Notes under the pieces: model-generated
The model's database searches: none
Told to the model about the DNA's origin: nothing
The model's input: the letters and a program-made list of their open reading frames with translations, nothing else
NCBI GenBank assembly: GCA_016841825.1
Contig: JAENYK010000006.1
Span: forward strand, 186,001 to 250,000
From: Halothermothrix sp.
GTDB lineage: Bacteria > Bacillota > Halanaerobiia > DY22613
Length of the DNA: 64,000 nt
Direction of reading: 5' to 3'
Program-made: the position numbers and the translations under genes
Part shown: positions 35,158 to 43,970 of the stretch, piece after piece
Layout: every line of letters begins with the position of its first letter
How positions within the stretch are numbered: position 1 is the first letter of the stretch

Positions 35158-36399
35158 ATGAACTTAGCAAAAATAATATCGAATCTAACCCTTATTAAAA
35201 GAAGATTCTTTGCTGATAATTTAAAAACAGTATTAATAGTGGCAAGTATAACAAGCATTTTGATTACAATAATTATTGTGAGTGGAATTATTCTAACCAG
35301 AGGATATAATTATCGGGAATTTATGGAACATACTAATAATCGGATCGTTTATCTTCAACCTAAATCATCTGTTTCCAATTCTGTATTCTCACTTGCTCCG
35401 CTTACACGCTTTCAACATTTTAATTCTAATGAGAGCATAAATTTAACTGTGTCAGATCTGTTAGAAATAAAAAATGATGTTGATCTAATTAAGTATGGAT
35501 GGATTTATAAGACAAAAAGTGGAATGGTATACTTTTTAGAAGAAATAAATGAAATCCAATTTTTTATGACCAATGCTGATTTTTTTCAGACATCAAAGGC
35601 AAATGTAATCAAAGGAAATTTTTTTATTGATCGGGATCTTGAAAATGGGGAAAAAATTGCGTTATTGGGAGTGGAACTTGCAGAATTATTATTTCATGAT
35701 CAGAACCCTATTGGGTGTCATATTAGTACTTCCGAAGGAACTTTTGAAATTGTTGGAGTAATAAAATATGAAGTCAATGAGGATACAGAATCATTGTTTG
35801 GAAACATAGATTTAACAAGCTTAAATAAAAATATTATTATTCCCTATTCAAGTATAGATGATGTTTCGATTAATCAGATCTGTTTGCTGCCAGATAATAA
35901 AATTGATTTAATGAGTTTTGTAAGTTATATTGAAAACTATACTCAGAAAAAGTATGATAATAAAGTTGTTCTAACTGGTTCATTCAAGAGTTATAACGAA
36001 ATAAAATATATTCAAAAAAATTTAACAGTGAGCTGTATTTTTATTGGAGTAATAATAATTATTATATCAATATTTAATATAGTTAATTTTAAATTATTTG
36101 AACTTCAAAATACCCAAAAGAGTAGAGGACTACTAAAATGTATTGGATTAAGTAATCTGGATCTATATTGGATCACTTTTCTTGAAAATGCAATATTTAG
36201 TTTCCTAAGTGCAATAATTACTATTGCTGTGATGCCATTTTTTGTTAATATGCTATCAGAAGTATTAGATATGCAGATCATTATACCGTATTATATTTAT
36301 TATCTAGGTATTTTTAGTGTTTTCATGATAAATTTTCTTGTAGATGGTGCAATTGTATATGTGATTTCACAAGATTCTATTACTAAGCTATTTAAATAA
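35158..36399 (+). CDS. ABC transporter permease, MacB/FtsX type (1)
   Basis: A 413-residue permease: one N-terminal membrane helix (about 22-45), a large extracytoplasmic MacB-like periplasmic core domain, and three C-terminal helices (about 290, 340 and 375) with the FtsX-fold pattern. GVELAELLFHDQNPIGCHI is the usual ElgxxLFgxxxPIGk segment. AGGAGG precedes the ATG. It works with the second permease and the ATPase downstream, probably exporting a peptide or resisting one. Very AT-rich codon use compared with the hydrogenase genes. Confidence 0.85.
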   Translation: MNLAKIISNLTLIKRRFFADNLKTVLIVASITSILITIIIVSGIILTRGYNYREFMEHTNNRIVYLQPKSSVSNSVFSLAPLTRFQHFNSNESINLTVSDLLEIKNDVDLIKYGWIYKTKSGMVYFLEEINEIQFFMTNADFFQTSKANVIKGNFFIDRDLENGEKIALLGVELAELLFHDQNPIGCHISTSEGTFEIVGVIKYEVNEDTESLFGNIDLTSLNKNIIIPYSSIDDVSINQICLLPDNKIDLMSFVSYIENYTQKKYDNKVVLTGSFKSYNEIKYIQKNLTVSCIFIGVIIIIISIFNIVNFKLFELQNTQKSRGLLKCIGLSNLDLYWITFLENAIFSFLSAIITIAVMPFFVNMLSEVLDMQIIIPYYIYYLGIFSVFMINFLVDGAIVYVISQDSITKLFK

Positions 36400-36419
36400 C
36401 CATTTTGGAGGTTAATATA

Positions 36420-37676
36420 ATGTTTTTTATAACTTTGTATCGGAATTTCATCAAAAAAAAATATAGTAGTATTGTTCTAATAATACAGATTGCTTTGACT
36501 ATGATAACGGTCTCAGTCATTATTGATTTCTTTATAATGTCACATGATTTTGCGACTGTTTTAACACCAGGTGAAAGATTTACTGTTGGAATCGGAGAAA
36601 AAATTGCTATTGCTCAGGATATTGAATATATAAAATATGATTATTCTCTTACCGGCAAAGATGTTTTAGATATGAAAAATTCTAATTCTAATATACTGGC
36701 CATCTCTCCATTAACAACAATACCAGTAGCTGTTTTAGATTATCAACATGAACAGTATATAACTAATTCTCCTGTAAAAGGTGTCAATGAACAATATATT
36801 AATATTCAAAATATCCGTATTAGAGATGGAAATTTTTTTCACAAAAAAGATATTGAGAATGTACATCCGGTGACGGTCATATCAAATCAATTGGCAGATA
36901 TGTTGTTTAACGAGATGAATCCTATAGGAGAAAAGATTATGTTATACCGGGGTTCGAAGGTGGTAGGGACTCCACTCACATTAACAGTAATTGGTGTCTT
37001 CGAAATAAATAGCAAACTAAAAAATTATGCAAGTATGGAGCATATATTAATTCCTTATCCTCTGGTAAGATTTAATCCTGGGAGAATTAATATTTTTGAT
37101 ATTAAATATGAAAAATTGATTATTAGTTGTACTCCCGGTTTTGAAAATTCAGTTAAAAGTGACTTGTTGGTTTATTTGCGTGAAAGAACTGAAGATGAAA
37201 GTAAGATTTTTTTTGAAAAAAGTAGTTCAAGTATTTCTGAGATAGTTCTAATTAGCATATCTGATTTTACAAAATATCTTTCTGCCCTTAGTATTATAAT
37301 AATTTTAATTAATTTTATTAGTCTTTTGAGTTTTTTAATGATGAGAATTTCCGATAATATGCGGAGATATGGCATAGAAATTTCTGTGGGATCAACAATT
37401 AAACGTATTAGATTAAATATTATGATGGAAATATTTTTATTGATGTTTATTGGGATTTTTATTGGAGGATTCTTTAGTATTTTTATTAATGGGGCAGTGA
37501 TAGATGTATTCTTGAAAAGCACAGGTTTGCATATGTTTCTACAGATTGAGTATCATTACAGCATTCTTTCTGGATTGGAATCTGCATTGATTCTATTCGG
37601 AATGGGGTTGATTGTTTCCCTTTGTGTAACAAGACAAATAAAAAAAATTTCTCCCAGCATGATTATGCGATATTAG
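36420..37676 (+). CDS. ABC transporter permease, MacB/FtsX type (2)
   Basis: A 418-residue paralogue of the first permease with the same one-plus-three helix layout; QLADMLFNEMNPIGEKI is the matching segment. The ATG at 36420 follows GGAGG by 8 bases, so an earlier TTG in the same frame was rejected. Two different permeases suggest a heterodimer, as in peptide exporters of Firmicutes. Confidence 0.85.
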   Translation: MFFITLYRNFIKKKYSSIVLIIQIALTMITVSVIIDFFIMSHDFATVLTPGERFTVGIGEKIAIAQDIEYIKYDYSLTGKDVLDMKNSNSNILAISPLTTIPVAVLDYQHEQYITNSPVKGVNEQYINIQNIRIRDGNFFHKKDIENVHPVTVISNQLADMLFNEMNPIGEKIMLYRGSKVVGTPLTLTVIGVFEINSKLKNYASMEHILIPYPLVRFNPGRINIFDIKYEKLIISCTPGFENSVKSDLLVYLRERTEDESKIFFEKSSSSISEIVLISISDFTKYLSALSIIIILINFISLLSFLMMRISDNMRRYGIEISVGSTIKRIRLNIMMEIFLLMFIGIFIGGFFSIFINGAVIDVFLKSTGLHMFLQIEYHYSILSGLESALILFGMGLIVSLCVTRQIKKISPSMIMRY

Positions 37677-37687
37677 ATTGAAGGAGG

Positions 37688-37949
37688 ATGAAAAAAAGTA
37701 TTAATATTAATTGTGTTTTTAGTTGTTGTTTTTAGTATATCAGTTCAGGCTGTTACTGATATTTGTCCTGAGTGTTATGTGTGGACGGTTACTGATACTG
37801 GTTATTATAATGGTTGTGTTATACTTACGTCTCTTTGGCTGAAAAAGCAGCATCAGTGCGTGGTTGGATGTAGAGTTGTATGTTGGATTCGGAGTATGAA
37901 ATTGGATACTGTAAGTAGATGCACCCTTGTGTCCCTGGCTAATAAGTGA
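37688..37949 (+). pseudogene. cysteine-rich secreted peptide gene with out-of-frame start
   Basis: Between the second permease and the ATPase. Read from 37692, the frame gives KKVLILIVFLVVVFSISVQA, an ideal signal peptide, then about 65 residues with seven Cys (ICPEC, NGC, HQC, VGC, VVC, SRC) up to 37949. The only ATG (37688) precedes a run of seven A and is one base out of frame. Removing one A would join MKK to the signal peptide. The GGAGG touches that ATG, so spacing is also poor. Either a decayed gene, slippage at the A-run, a sequencing error, or initiation at GTG 37713 (which loses the lysines). Possibly a bacteriocin-like product of this exporter locus. Confidence 0.5.
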
Positions 37950-38004
37950 TTAATTTTCTTTTTTCCTGATTTTTATATTATTAAGATTATTAGGAGGTTT
38001 TGAG

Positions 38005-38715
38005 GTGATTCGGTTAAAAAATATAACCAAAGAGTATACAAGTGGAAATAAAGTGATGACTGTCTTAGATAACATAAATATCGTTATTAATAGGCAAGAT
38101 TTTCTTGCAATTATGGGTCCTAGTGGCTCTGGTAAGTCTACCTTATTACATATCTTAGGGTGTATAGAAGAACCGACATTGGGTGAATATTTTCTTGAAG
38201 ACGTTGATGTTACTCTTCTAAATGATAAAGAACTATCTAGAATACGTAATGAACATTATGCATTTATATTTCAGCAGTATAATTTAATTCCAGAATTGAA
38301 TGTAGTTGAAAATGTTATAATGCCTATGGTTTTTGCAGGTCACAGTTATACCAAAAGCAAGGAACGTGCTTACGAATTATTAAAAAAAGTAGAAATGGGC
38401 GATAGACTTAGAAACTTCCCAAATCAATTGTCTGGTGGAGAACAACAAAGGGTTGCAATAGCCAGGGCATTATCTAATGATCCAACTTTAATTTTAGCAG
38501 ACGAACCAACTGGAAACTTATCTAGCCGAATGGGTTTAGAAATAATAGAGATATTAAAGGAATTGAATGTTGAAGGTGCTAGTATAGTTTTAGTTACTCA
38601 TGATCATAGAGTAGCATCCCATGCAAAAAGATTGATATGCTTGATGGATGGTCAAATCAAAGATGATTTTAATATGACCGATACTTTTGATCTAGAAAGG
38701 TACATTGATTTCTAA
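38005..38715 (+). CDS. ABC transporter ATPase, MacB/LolD type
   Basis: A 236-residue nucleotide-binding subunit: Walker A GPSGSGKSTL, Q-loop FQQYNLIPELNVVENV, signature LSGGEQQR, Walker B LILADEPTGNL, H-loop VLVTHDH. The D-loop has Ser where Asp is usual (NLSSRMG for NLDSKTG). GTG start with TAGGAGG upstream. It powers the two permeases encoded before the peptide gene. Confidence 0.93.
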   Translation: MIRLKNITKEYTSGNKVMTVLDNINIVINRQDFLAIMGPSGSGKSTLLHILGCIEEPTLGEYFLEDVDVTLLNDKELSRIRNEHYAFIFQQYNLIPELNVVENVIMPMVFAGHSYTKSKERAYELLKKVEMGDRLRNFPNQLSGGEQQRVAIARALSNDPTLILADEPTGNLSSRMGLEIIEILKELNVEGASIVLVTHDHRVASHAKRLICLMDGQIKDDFNMTDTFDLERYIDF

Positions 38716-38827
38716 GAATGATCAATTAAGTTATAATTTTTTTGCTATTTTTACTTTTCTTAATTTACTAGACTATGGTAAAATAAATAATATAAATCTT
38801 GGGTATATCATAACGGAGGTCAATATA

Positions 38828-39142
38828 GTGAAAACCAAAATCAACTATTTTATATTTTTTGGATTAGGTTTTATTTTTAATTATTTTGTTCAAGGAGTTG
38901 AAGGTCAAAATGTTACTTTTAGTAAAGTTCTACAATTTGCTATAGCTTATGGAGTTTTAACTGGATTAGCAAAAAAATTTAAAATCACTTTGGTAGAATA
39001 TATATTCCTTGTTGTTGGATTAGTATCTGGGGGAATATTATTAATCTATTTATTTGGTTTTAAGCTTTGGTATATTTTTATTTTAGTAACAGCCCTAGCT
39101 ATCGGTTTTCATACACAGGTTTTATTGAGAAAATCAAAATAG
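38828..39142 (+). CDS. small membrane protein, 104 residues
   Basis: Three to four hydrophobic helices (INYFIFFGLGFIFNYFV, VLQFAIAYGVLTGLA, YIFLVVGLVSGGILLIYLFGF, LWYIFILVTALAIGF). GTG at 38828 with CGGAGG upstream is chosen over an ATG at 38705 that lacks a ribosome site and overlaps the ATPase. Function unknown; its position suggests an accessory or immunity role in the exporter operon. Confidence 0.65.
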   Translation: MKTKINYFIFFGLGFIFNYFVQGVEGQNVTFSKVLQFAIAYGVLTGLAKKFKITLVEYIFLVVGLVSGGILLIYLFGFKLWYIFILVTALAIGFHTQVLLRKSK

Positions 39143-39229
39143 AATTAAAACGACATATTAAGAAAATTAAAAGGCCTTTCTTTTGTGAACTGTATCTTGT
39201 CCAGTAGACACAATAAAAAATGAAGTGAT

Positions 39230-39274
39230 TTAAACAGCCTTGGTTCGAACTTCCATCGGACCAAGGCTGTTTAA
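39230..39274. repeat. 15-bp hairpin, terminator or element end
   Basis: TTAAACAGCCTTGGT (39230-39244) pairs perfectly with 39260-39274, followed by GTTATTTTG. TGTCCAGTAGACACA just upstream (39198-39213) resembles ends of IS3-type elements, so this may be an insertion scar. No transposase is present. Confidence 0.5.
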
Positions 39275-39405
39275 GTTATTTTGTAATCTTTTATAGTTGT
39301 AAAAATACCTACAATCATCACCATTTTTCGCTGACAAAAGCAGCACATATAAAATATCTATAATCAGAAATACTGAGTAAATATGTAAAAAATATTATTT
39401 TCCTA

Positions 39406-39434
39406 TTGAATTTTTATATGATGGATGATATAAT
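39406..39434 (+). promoter_or_regulatory. sigma-A type promoter of the TPR/peptide pair
   Basis: TTGAAT (39406-39411), 17 bases, TATAAT (39429-39434), 71 bases before the TPR gene. Confidence 0.8.
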
Positions 39435-39505
39435 TGTTACATAAAGTAAAATTTACGTATAGATTTTGCCAAAAAGATTAATCCAAAAGATAGGGGGTAA
39501 GGAAG

Positions 39506-40507
39506 ATGGTGGAATCTGGGCTGGCATTGTCGCCAGCAAAATATTACGAGGAAGCTAAAATTATGTTGGGGAAGAGGGATATGGTAGAATTTGTCTCAAA
39601 TATTTCTAGTGCGATTGTTCTTACTGGAAACAATAAGGAGATGTTAGCAAAAGCCACGTATTTAAGGTCAATCGGTTTAATGGAATTTAATCAGCACACG
39701 AAGGCAGTGGATAGTATTGATGAAGCTCTCAAGTACAATACTGGTGTAGATGTTTTGGAGTTGAAGAAATTGAAAGGTACTGCAAAAGGTTTTTTAGGAT
39801 GTGTCAGTGAAGCTATAAGAATTTATCAAGAGCTTCTAAAGGAAACTACGGAGAAGATTGCGGTCGTGAGAATTTGTATTAATCTTGCCTGGGTGTATAC
39901 AACATTGGATAGGGAAAATCATCATAAAGGGGGTCTTGATGAAGCAAAAAAATATCTGGATATGGCAATGCAATATTTTGACATTTTGCCGGATTTATTA
40001 AAAAGAAAAGTTTTAAATAACTACAGTGTTTATCATTTTTATCAAGGTGAGTATGAGAAGGCTATAAATGTTCTGAATGAAGCTTTAAAGTATGCTGAAG
40101 AAAGAGATTTGCCTAAGTTATATAATAATTTAGCTGAGGTTTATTTAAAATACTCTGAAGAAAAAGACTTTCATTCTTCTTTGATTCTGGAGTATTTGGA
40201 TAAATCGGAGATTATTGCTGCAAAATTTGATGATAATATAGAGCTAGCGTTTTCTTTGTATGCAAGGGCAAAATTAGAGATCCAGGAAGAACAGATATTC
40301 TCTGCTTTAGATACATTGTATTTGGCTTTTGACCACTTTATTGACTCGGAGGCGTATTCTTATTCGTTAGAGGTCTTACTAAAAATTAATCAATTGGTCA
40401 GTGAGTCTAAAGCAAAATGTATAAAAACTATGCAAGAAAAATTGCATAATAAAGTTAGAAATAACTTATATTATGAAAAAAATGAAAAAGTGAGGGGAAT
40501 ATTATGA
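39506..40507 (+). CDS. TPR-repeat protein, Rap-like
   Basis: A 333-residue all-helical protein with tetratricopeptide repeats from about residue 45 to 290 (for example AVDSIDEALKYNTG, AIRIYQELLKE, AKKYLDMAMQYFD, AINVLNEALKYAE). No HTH domain is visible at the N-terminus, unlike Rgg/PlcR regulators; Rap phosphatases also lack one. Its stop overlaps the start of a small exported peptide gene (ATGA), the arrangement of rap-phr pairs. It may bind that peptide after re-import. It has its own promoter. Confidence 0.75.
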   Translation: MVESGLALSPAKYYEEAKIMLGKRDMVEFVSNISSAIVLTGNNKEMLAKATYLRSIGLMEFNQHTKAVDSIDEALKYNTGVDVLELKKLKGTAKGFLGCVSEAIRIYQELLKETTEKIAVVRICINLAWVYTTLDRENHHKGGLDEAKKYLDMAMQYFDILPDLLKRKVLNNYSVYHFYQGEYEKAINVLNEALKYAEERDLPKLYNNLAEVYLKYSEEKDFHSSLILEYLDKSEIIAAKFDDNIELAFSLYARAKLEIQEEQIFSALDTLYLAFDHFIDSEAYSYSLEVLLKINQLVSESKAKCIKTMQEKLHNKVRNNLYYEKNEKVRGIL

Positions 40508-40629
40508 AAAAGGTTCTTTGTATGTTATGGGTGATACTTATTTTATTGGTGGGGAGCTCTATTGTTCTTGCTGACCCACATGGCGAGCCCGACACCGGTA
40601 GCTCTACTCAAGTAGTAATATTTGGTTAG
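40504..40629 (+). CDS. Phr-like exported peptide precursor
   Basis: A 41-residue peptide whose ATG overlaps the TPR stop by four bases. MKK and a hydrophobic stretch (LWVILILLVGSSIVLA) form a signal peptide with an A-type cleavage site; the rest, DPHGEPDTGSSTQVVIFG, would be the exported part. Phr pro-peptides are about 40 residues with the active pentapeptide at or near the C-terminus. No similarity to a named Phr is claimed. The RBS is GTGAGGGG within the TPR gene end. Confidence 0.65.
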   Translation: MKKVLCMLWVILILLVGSSIVLADPHGEPDTGSSTQVVIFG

Positions 40630-40631
40630 CC

Positions 40632-40733
40632 TGGGCTTGATGAAGATTAATGTTGCCATCTGAAGCCCCGAGGTTTTAGCGTTAGCTGAATGAGTTCACT
40701 GCCAGAGCTAGCCTGTTTACGGCTAGCTCTGGA
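40632..40733 (-). mobile_element. IS200/IS605-type right-end remnant, opposite orientation
   Basis: Read on the - strand: CCAGAGCTAGCC hairpin (40702-40713 with 40721-40732), then CGCTAAAACCTCGGGGCTTC, then CAAGCCCAGGCTAACC. The CTAAA...CCTCGGGGCTT core matches the remnant at 3443-3465. It begins right after the Phr-like stop. No tnpB is seen. The following 430 bases up to 41134 hold no gene I can support. Confidence 0.5.
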
Positions 40734-41134
40734 TAAAGGAGGAAAGCTCGAAGATAATGAGAAGATCATCACCTTCTGAGAGTAGTTGATTTAAGATTAT
40801 ATTATTGCCTGAAGGCAATACTCGATGCAAAATATTGAAGAACTGGCACTCAGACCAGAAGAACTTAGGGTAATCAGATACATTTTTAACCCGGGAAAAC
40901 TTTTGGGTTGTGGTCAAGTTGTGGTTTATTTTATAAATTCGTTCTAAAAATAAACTAAACAAGGCTGCTAAAAAAGTTAAAAAATCCCGATAATACTAGA
41001 TTTATAATTTTTTAAATGATATAATAGTGCCAAAGAAATGCTATATTCAGTTAAAAATTTGTGGGTCAGGAGTTGATTATAGATTTATCTATAATTGTAA
41101 TACTGTATGGAGAGGAGTCATCGGCGTCAGATAA

Positions 41135-41166
41135 AGGGGTTGTCTCAAAATGAGGCAACCCCTCTG
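41135..41166 (-). terminator. terminator of the - strand peptidase unit
   Basis: AGGGGTTGTCTCA (41135-41147) pairs with 41151-41163 around AAA; on the - strand TTTATC follows. It begins at the stop of the 170-residue protein. Confidence 0.75.
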
Positions 41167-41168
41167 CA

Positions 41169-41681
41169 TTAGTCTTGTTCAATAATTGATCCCTGATAGG
41201 CCTGAAAGATAAATTGTTTGAGCTTTTTTCGGTCATTAATCATCCATTGAGAGATAAAATACCAGATGTAAGTTAAGACAAGCATCAGTAAAGGAATCCC
41301 GAATGGATAATAGTCACTGGTTGTCATTTCAGCAGGCGGAGCGATGAGAAAAGTTCTGATCGCAAAAAATAGAGTGACAACTAACAGAGGGATAGACCAG
41401 ATCAGTAAGATCATCTTCTCGGCTCTATCCATTTTAAAGTAATATTTGACAATCGAGCCCTGTGGGCCTTCGGTAATATCTCCCCACATATTCGGTCGAA
41501 AAGCATAGCGGCGTCCAATACCATTTTTGATCATAAAGCGAAAGTTACGGTCTTTGACATATCCCGCAATCTCATAAGTTTTTTTGGCTGCAAAATCGAA
41601 CCTATTGCGGGAAGCAAAAAAAGATTGTAATCTTTTGGCTGCCTGGGTGGGAGAGAGTCGAGTATGAAATTTGTTTGCCAT
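41169..41681 (-). CDS. hypothetical membrane protein, 170 residues
   Basis: A basic N-terminal 90 residues (FHTRLSPTQAAKRLQSFFASR) precedes two helices (ILLIWSIPLLVVTLFFAIRTF and IPLLMLVLTYIWYFISQW). No family recognised. It lies 14 bases after the M3-like peptidase and is probably cotranscribed. Confidence 0.6.
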   Translation of the reverse strand: MANKFHTRLSPTQAAKRLQSFFASRNRFDFAAKKTYEIAGYVKDRNFRFMIKNGIGRRYAFRPNMWGDITEGPQGSIVKYYFKMDRAEKMILLIWSIPLLVVTLFFAIRTFLIAPPAEMTTSDYYPFGIPLLMLVLTYIWYFISQWMINDRKKLKQFIFQAYQGSIIEQD

Positions 41682-41695
41682 AAAATCACCTACTA

Positions 41696-43222
41696 TTATT
41701 TAAGGTATAGTTCCAGGTCTTTGACCAGAGCATCAGCTTTCAGATTTGAACCTGTATGAGTCAGAATTTTATCTTGCCAATCAATGGTTGCACCTGGTTG
41801 ATAATAAACTTGGCGGACTTCAGCCAGTGCTTCTGGATGACCATGCAGACTGCCGTAACGTTGATTTAACGTATGATGAATCTGACTGGCGACGATGTCT
41901 GCTAAGACATAGTTTTGCCAATATACAGGATAATTAATAAACCAGGAGTCTGCTGCCCAACGTGGAGTATTATCCAGTGTGACTCCTAATACTTGATGAT
42001 CCATTTCAGCCAGAATATGATCTGGATTCTGTGACAGATCTTCATAAATTTTATATTCGGCTAAAGCATTTGCAGTTCTTTCCCGCAGGTAGTGGAACCA
42101 GGGGGCGATTAATCTCTTTTGAATCGACAGACTGGTTTCAGAGTCAAACCCCATGTCCTTTAACCAGTCAGGATGTCGTGGTACATAACCGATCAATTCA
42201 GCCATGCCTTCACTGAGAATCCCACTGTCTCTTTTGAAGATAAAATGTTCCTGTTGATTATAAGCGCTATGTAAAGCATGCCCTAGTTCATGAAAAAGAG
42301 TACGGAAGTAGGTATGTCCATCGGCAGGATTAGCCAGAATCTTAATCTCTCCATCGGTAATCTTCATACAGAGACCATTATATGGGATATCTGTGAAGAC
42401 GATCTGAATTCCCAGTTCTTTTAGGTCAGCATGATGGGCTTGACCCCAACGCTTTAATTGACCTTCGATCTTATCTTTGGGGAACAGATCAGGCTCAATA
42501 CCTCCAACAGATTCTAAAAGATACATCAGATCCCAGGGATGAATCTCAGGGAGATCTAATTGGGCCTGCCCATCGCTTAAAACTCTGTGATAGATAGGGT
42601 CTGATGCTGTGGTCAAATCTGTCAACATACCTCTTACCTGGGGCAAAGTTAAACCTTCGAGTTGGAAGGTAAAATCTAAATAGTTTGCAAATCCTAAATC
42701 TCTGGCCAGATCATTGCGTAGGCGGATTAATTTGAGTAAGTCCGGAGCCAGAGTCTCAGATAAAGCTACTTTTCCTAACCAGGCTGCCTTTCGTAAATCG
42801 GCATCTGGAGAAGTGCGTAGAATATTTTTGATACTTCCCAGATCACTTTTTTCTCCAGCAACTGTGTATTGGTGGGTGATCATCACATCTCCCAATTCCT
42901 GAGTGAGAGCTCTGACCTCTGGATTGCGAATAACTGTGCTTTTGATCAACATCTTTTTCCAGAGGGACAGACGGCGCTGCAAGTTGGGGTCTTTAACCTG
43001 TTCATCCCATGTATTTACCAGTTCAGCAAAATTGGGATCGGAGATCTTCTGGCTAAATTCCATTTCTAATTCGTCAATTTCCGGGATTTTAACTTTATCC
43101 ACCATTTTTTTGAATTGAAGCCTGCTCGTCTTTACTCGCAGATTATGAAGATCTTCTTCAAAGATATTTAAAAATTGTAGTAGTTCTGCTTCTGTGTGGA
43201 TCTGTGACATCTGATGAATCAT
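41696..43222 (-). CDS. M3/M2-like metallopeptidase
   Basis: A 508-residue zinc peptidase of the thimet oligopeptidase/oligoendopeptidase F group. The active site is HELGHALHSAYN (about residue 312) with the third ligand Glu in ILSEGMAEL. The N-terminal 200 residues are helical with paired charges. No signal peptide, so it probably degrades peptides in the cytoplasm. The length is shorter than OppF-type PepF (about 600). GGAGG precedes the ATG. The XRE regulator gene 28 bases upstream suggests an operon. Confidence 0.82.
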   Translation of the reverse strand: MIHQMSQIHTEAELLQFLNIFEEDLHNLRVKTSRLQFKKMVDKVKIPEIDELEMEFSQKISDPNFAELVNTWDEQVKDPNLQRRLSLWKKMLIKSTVIRNPEVRALTQELGDVMITHQYTVAGEKSDLGSIKNILRTSPDADLRKAAWLGKVALSETLAPDLLKLIRLRNDLARDLGFANYLDFTFQLEGLTLPQVRGMLTDLTTASDPIYHRVLSDGQAQLDLPEIHPWDLMYLLESVGGIEPDLFPKDKIEGQLKRWGQAHHADLKELGIQIVFTDIPYNGLCMKITDGEIKILANPADGHTYFRTLFHELGHALHSAYNQQEHFIFKRDSGILSEGMAELIGYVPRHPDWLKDMGFDSETSLSIQKRLIAPWFHYLRERTANALAEYKIYEDLSQNPDHILAEMDHQVLGVTLDNTPRWAADSWFINYPVYWQNYVLADIVASQIHHTLNQRYGSLHGHPEALAEVRQVYYQPGATIDWQDKILTHTGSNLKADALVKDLELYLK

Positions 43223-43249
43223 GTTGATTCCTCCTTTGTAAAAAACTTT

Positions 43250-43606
43250 TTATTTGGAGTGGACCAGTTTGACCACTTCCAGGATCTTTTGAATATCTTC
43301 CGGGTTAAGGTTACGGGTCTCCCAAAGGAGATTGGCACGCTCTTCAGATTTGAGGAGATCGAGTAGAATCTCTTTCTCCTTCTCATCCAGTCCCTGAAAT
43401 AAGTCTTCCCCCAGAATATAGGAGATGGGAGTTTTATAGAATTGACAGAGCTGTTCCAGGGTTGACAAGGATGGCATGCGTTTGCCATTTTCTAAAAGTG
43501 AAAGATAGCCATTGGAGATGCCGAGTTCCTTTTCAAGATCCCGGGTTGAATATCCACATTTGAGTCTTACATTTTTTAAACGTTGCCCAATCCCTGTTGT
43601 TTTCAC
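43250..43606 (-). CDS. XRE family HTH regulator
   Basis: A 118-residue DNA-binding protein. Helix-turn-helix in residues 7-62: IGQRLKNVRLKCGYSTRDLEKEL, GISNGYLSLLENGKRMPSLSTLE, the lambda Cro/C1 type. A short C-terminal helical tail follows. GTG start with AAGGAG upstream. First gene of a three-gene - strand unit. Confidence 0.9.
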   Translation of the reverse strand: MKTTGIGQRLKNVRLKCGYSTRDLEKELGISNGYLSLLENGKRMPSLSTLEQLCQFYKTPISYILGEDLFQGLDEKEKEILLDLLKSEERANLLWETRNLNPEDIQKILEVVKLVHSK

Positions 43607-43970
43607 GGCTGCTACTCCTTTCCTTGATCATATACCCAGAGGTGTGATTAACTCTCTATTTGGTAATTCTTCATAAGCGAAGAAAATCCTGCTATTATAA
43701 AGGAAGATATTTCGTGTACCAAAATTTCATTTGAAGATACTTATTGAAATTGGTATCTTTTCCATAAAGATAACAGGAAAAATGGTCATTTTTGTTGAAT
43801 AAGTACTAGGGTGAAATGGCTTTCAGGGTAGGCTTTTGCAGATAAGATCTGATCTATTTCGGGAAAGTCACTATCGCTGGTATCAAAATAGACTATCTGA
43901 ACAAAGACTAGTAATAAGGTTAGTTACACAAGTTGAAATTGGAGAGATTCTAAAAGGAGGTTTTCAAAGA
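43607..43970. other. divergent intergenic region with inverted repeat
   Basis: Between the XRE gene and the nitroreductase. AAGATAC (43734-43740) and GTATCTT (43753-43759) form a 7-bp inverted repeat that could be an XRE operator. The frame upstream of 43971 is open to 43836 but has no ribosome site or conserved sequence. Confidence 0.35.

Noticed and set aside
37688-37735. 15-codon frame from ATG 37688
   Set aside because: It ends within 16 codons and its ribosome site touches the ATG; the signal-peptide frame is the meaningful one.
40723-40962. 79-codon open frame on the - strand
   Set aside because: Overlaps the IS605-type hairpin, has no convincing ribosome site and no recognised domain.
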